Part shown: one piece after another, positions 60,801 through 64,000 of the stretch | How positions within the stretch are numbered: position 1 is the first letter of the stretch | Layout of the letters: the number at the start of each line of letters is the position of its first letter | From: Liolophura sinensis | Lineage: Eukaryota; Mollusca; Polyplacophora; Chitonida; Chitonidae | DNA: 64,000 nucleotides | Direction of reading: 5' to 3' | Assembly (NCBI RefSeq): GCF_032854445.1 | Contig: NC_088302.1 | Span: forward strand, 40,678,191 to 40,742,190 | Position numbers and translations under genes: made by a program | The notes under the pieces: model-generated | Database searches by the model: none | What the model saw: only the letters and a program-made list of their open reading frames with translations | Told to the model about the DNA's origin: nothing

Positions 60801-62280
60801 ACTCTCCCAGTCCCAACTCGCTGACCCCTGTGAACTCGATACTAAAATATCTTTCTATGCCCCGCCATTGTTCCACGTGTATATTGATTGAAACAGTACT
60901 GCTTAGAGGCGCAGTAGCGATGACCTATTTTGGTAAAGATTGATCTATCGATCTATTGGAGGAAGGTTTGATTGACATAAGTAAGGCTAATTCTAAAGCT
61001 AGCTGTGCTTGTATATAAGAAATATATATAAATACGCTGAATTAACAGTCGTGTACTGTGTTTTTCTTCTATTCCTTTTTCATTTTTGGAATATCCGATA
61101 GAAATGGTGGTATTGCTTATATGTTAGAGGAGATAAACTAACTAGCCAACATTTATAGACGTTCAATGATTGCCAGTAAATCCTTCACTTGAAAGCTCGC
61201 GGTACATCTCTGTTATCATGTCTTTAAACCCTCTGCAGGCTGTGCCAAATACTTTGCTGTCCCATTTACAACTCCTTCGCACTCCAAGACTCGATCAGGT
61301 CGATCTGCGTGGTTCTATTCCACATACAGCACATATCGACCTTTTGGCAGTATTGTCAGCGGACACGATGAATTAGGCTCTGTACATCTGGCCCTCTTCC
61401 GGCTTCCGTTTTTATATTTACTTATCGACATGTAATAAAATCTTCAACTGGTCCAGTTATTGACCTCAACCCCTTGTTCGAATCATAGTATTTTCTCTTT
61501 GTCCCATAGCCGTAAAGATCAAAAACAGGATGTTCGAAGAGAGAAATCGTTTCTCACATTTCTTTGGTTTATTGTCTTCTTGTTAGGTATGGTGTGTTCT
61601 GTTTCTTGATCGTCTTGTACATTTTAATGCGCATGTGCCGCCGCTTTTGAGCTCACAAATAGGTGATTATTTACACTTATGTCTTTCTTCAGGTTATTGT
61701 TTTCTTATTCTGTAATTTAAAGTCTGCGATCTGATATGGCCGCGTTATTACGCCTCTTTCTTGCACAACACAATGCAGACTTTAAACTGACGTAAACCCT
61801 ATTATAATCATATGAAAAAAAGTGCAAAAGTATATTCGGCATTCGGCAGGGAATCGTTTCAGACTAAAACATATAAGATGTTGTTGTTTTTTTTTAACCG
61901 AGTACAGTATCATACATGATGAAGTAGATTTTAACAAGCCCAGCCTATTTCCTGTCGTTAGGCTCCCACAGATGTGTACATGAATATCAAACATTTATAG
62001 GACATATAGATAAATGTCAGCTAACGTCTTTGAGAAATGAATACCATTCTCAGGTGAACTGCTGAATGAAGGTGGAACAAGAGAATCAAACAAACAGGCC
62101 TAACCACTGAATATTAATGAGGGCATAAATGATTGGAGAGTCACGTGATAAGTCAGAACACACGCTCAGACAAACGCTGGTTCCCAACCTTGGTTACCGC
62201 CTTGCAAAATGACGCCATACTGATGTTTAGTCAATATTATGCATGGGGGAAACCGGAGTCACCTGGGTAAAGTGCGCAAA
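57829..62280 (+). repeat. Segmental duplication unit C
   Basis: It begins at cctgacgggttac, matching unit B from about 53280, so it lacks the left ~1.1 kb of A/B. Anchors are at 58836, 59818 and 60685. Its right part (61842-62275) matches A 51580-52080, including gatgaagtagatttt and the aaaccggag remnant. It carries the MITE-like insertion at 59941. Reading frames seen in A or B are interrupted here. Confidence 0.85.
59941..60093. mobile_element. GC-rich MITE-like element with 12-bp terminal inverted repeats, private to unit C
   Basis: The termini tatggaagccgg (59941-59952) and ccggcttccata (60082-60093) are perfect reverse complements. The 153-bp insert is strongly GC- and CpG-rich in an AT-rich unit. 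Units A, B and D read directly from catcctgtgaaac-like sequence into ggaagtcaaacag-like sequence with no insert. The duplication could be TA or AAAC (59937-59940 and 60096-60099); I cannot decide. The element is non-coding and presumably mobilised by a DNA transposase encoded elsewhere. Confidence 0.88.
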
Positions 62281-63194
62281 CGCCCATTTAATTATTTAAA
62301 TGTAAATGTGTGACAGTCGTTGTCGTGGTAGATAATTTGTGTTACTCAAACAATCTGAAAAATAATCTTAGACCTACAGCCTATCATGCCCAGGCGCTTA
62401 CCAGGTGCAAATATCCCCGTTCATCCATATAAATGCAGACCAGTGAGTGAGTTCCTTTTATTTTTTGCTTTCTTCATCTCTGTCTGGTTACAACCTGAGA
62501 ACGTTTCTTTTGAAACTTCATGATAATTAGCACCGTGTCTCTAATTCACTTAGCTGTCCATGTAAACAGAAGGTGGTGTTTACCACTTCCATAACAAGTA
62601 AAATAATGAACATCCAATGTAGCCCACTTTAGGGGTTTAGCATGCTTTTCTAGATAAAGGCTGGGGTAGAAGAGGAATGCGTCGGCTGTGAAGGGTGGAG
62701 CAGTCACACTCAGCTAGTCGACTTATACACCGACATTTACATGTCAATGTCGTCTGTGCAGTTAACGCTGAGTAATGGGACAAATGTTCCAATGATATAA
62801 TATCGACGTACTCAGGCCTCTGGTCTGCAACACAATTATGTCTCCTTGGAGAGCAACTCGCTGCCAATCTGGTTTTGTTTGATGACGGCCACAAAGAGTG
62901 TTAACGGCTTCATAATAGAAGAGCCGGTCTACCATTGTATGCAAAAAAACCCCGATTATCAACTTTCAGATGTGTGATTTATTCAGGCCATGTTTTACGT
63001 AACATACAGTCTAGAGGAATTTGTCAGAAAACATTTCTGAGAAAGAATAGAGGGGTCCAAATACGGATCACTGTTGGGCGTTTCAGAATACTCAGTGTTT
63101 ATCTTGCGACTCATCTGTTAATTCACCATCCTCTACTTCTACAATGTCACCTTTGACGATCTGGAACAATGGACACTTGCGTATGATTTTCTAC
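62281..63194. other. Spacer between units C and D
   Basis: This ~0.9-kb sequence is not recognisably homologous to units A-C. It holds short open frames only, none identifiable. Confidence 0.45.
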
Positions 63195-64000
63195 TATGAA
63201 AAACCGTGAGGAAGAATATGACACGACGACTGAAATCAGGTGTCTTTCTGACCTTGTTGACCTGTTTACAAGCTAAAATCTGCAGAAGTGTTGCGGATGG
63301 CAAAGGAATCTGTGTTTACCAGATCAATCAATCCATCACGAAAGTGATATAGCAAGCAAATGTGCGACCTAAATTATGACAGCTGAAAATATTACCTTAC
63401 TCGAAGTTGCAGTTTAGACGCCCATTTTATGAACAAGTGGAACAGTTTGTGTGACTAAGGTAAAGAGAAATGAAAATTTATACATCAGAAAGTGAAGCAA
63501 AGGTCACTGTACTTCCAACACGAAAAACATACATATACGGGATGGTACAGTGGTTCCGTTTTCCAGACTGCATAACATACAAACTGGACATAACAACACA
63601 TGTTCTCTTCAGCATTCTTAGAGCAGAGCTGGGAAAACATCACCCAAACGTTACGAGGCCTCATTTGCTAATTAATCAATAGTCTTGTGTTTTTGCCTTT
63701 CACCAAACACCATTAAACAAAGAACGGCCCTGAGGCAAGCACCTATACCTGTGGCTGTGAAGACTTGAACGCTGCTGACAGCCAATTACTAATGATTAAA
63801 CGTTACCCAGGAAGCTAACAACCTTTGTTTTTTGAGAGCCCGACGTCTCTAGCGCGTAGATAGACGTGATGGTATGAATTACGGAATACCCCAAAACAAA
63901 AACATCCCGTGAAACGGAGATGAACCAGCCATTTAATTTCAACAAAGATCAAAAAAGGGGGACAATCCCGTAATTCTGCGTTTCAGCAGTATGCCATTAT
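63195..64000 (+). repeat. Segmental duplication unit D (partial, cut by window end)
   Basis: From cgtgaggaagaatatgacac onward it follows unit C from 59248 and unit A from about 49005. The ccaattactaatgattaaac anchor is at 63782 and acatcccgtgaaacgg-like sequence near 63903. It matches the MITE-free arrangement, so it is an empty site for the unit C element. It continues beyond the window. Confidence 0.82.

Overview
The window looks like part of an AT-rich molluscan (gastropod or bivalve) nuclear genome. The evidence is (i) a spliced gene with canonical GT-AG introns, (ii) several copies of a tRNA-derived SINE whose conserved 3' core (gtataagtgaaatattct, then aaaacaccaatcaaataaat) I recognise from many molluscan genomes, and (iii) abundant minisatellites. 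There are no operons, Shine-Dalgarno sites, rRNA genes or free-standing tRNA genes. The phylum call is inference; I cannot name the species.

Gene: one gene is recognisable, on the minus strand from about 19.3 kb to beyond the left edge. It is an acatalytic carbonic anhydrase-related protein of the CA10/CA11 (CARP X/XI) group. I reconstructed seven coding exons (19259-19319, 18098-18145, 17014-17150, 4197-4388, 2323-2418, 785-851, 219-373). Their splice phases join into 252 codons without a stop. The remaining C-terminal exon(s) lie off the left edge. The family is secreted or synaptic; vertebrate members are neurexin ligands.

Unusual feature of the gene: two exons have had their acceptor side (intron end plus the first 42-44 nt of the exon) copied in tandem into the intron just upstream. 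Exon 5 has seeded a 73-bp array of about 13 further copies (2448-3366). Exon 6 has seeded three decayed copies (897-1105). In the 73-bp array the acceptor CAG is CAC in every copy I checked, whereas the real exon keeps CAG.

Middle (19.3-46.5 kb): no further gene could be supported. It holds a CpG-rich island (24.3-24.55 kb), five tandem arrays (36/182 bp, 43/86 bp, 43 bp x 17, 17 bp x about 42, and a short 17-mer), a dispersed repeat family with four copies, one of which contains the 17-bp array, and SINE copies including a full-length one with a perfect 15-bp target duplication.

Right (46.5-64 kb): a large segmental tandem duplication of four diverged units (A, B, C and a partial D; 4-6 kb each). 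Separate units carry private transposon insertions: a SINE in A, two SINEs in B and a GC-rich MITE-like element in C. The sister units preserve empty sites, giving a relative history. No unit keeps a convincing intact gene. A block of about 470 bp shared by A and B is markedly better conserved than the rest.
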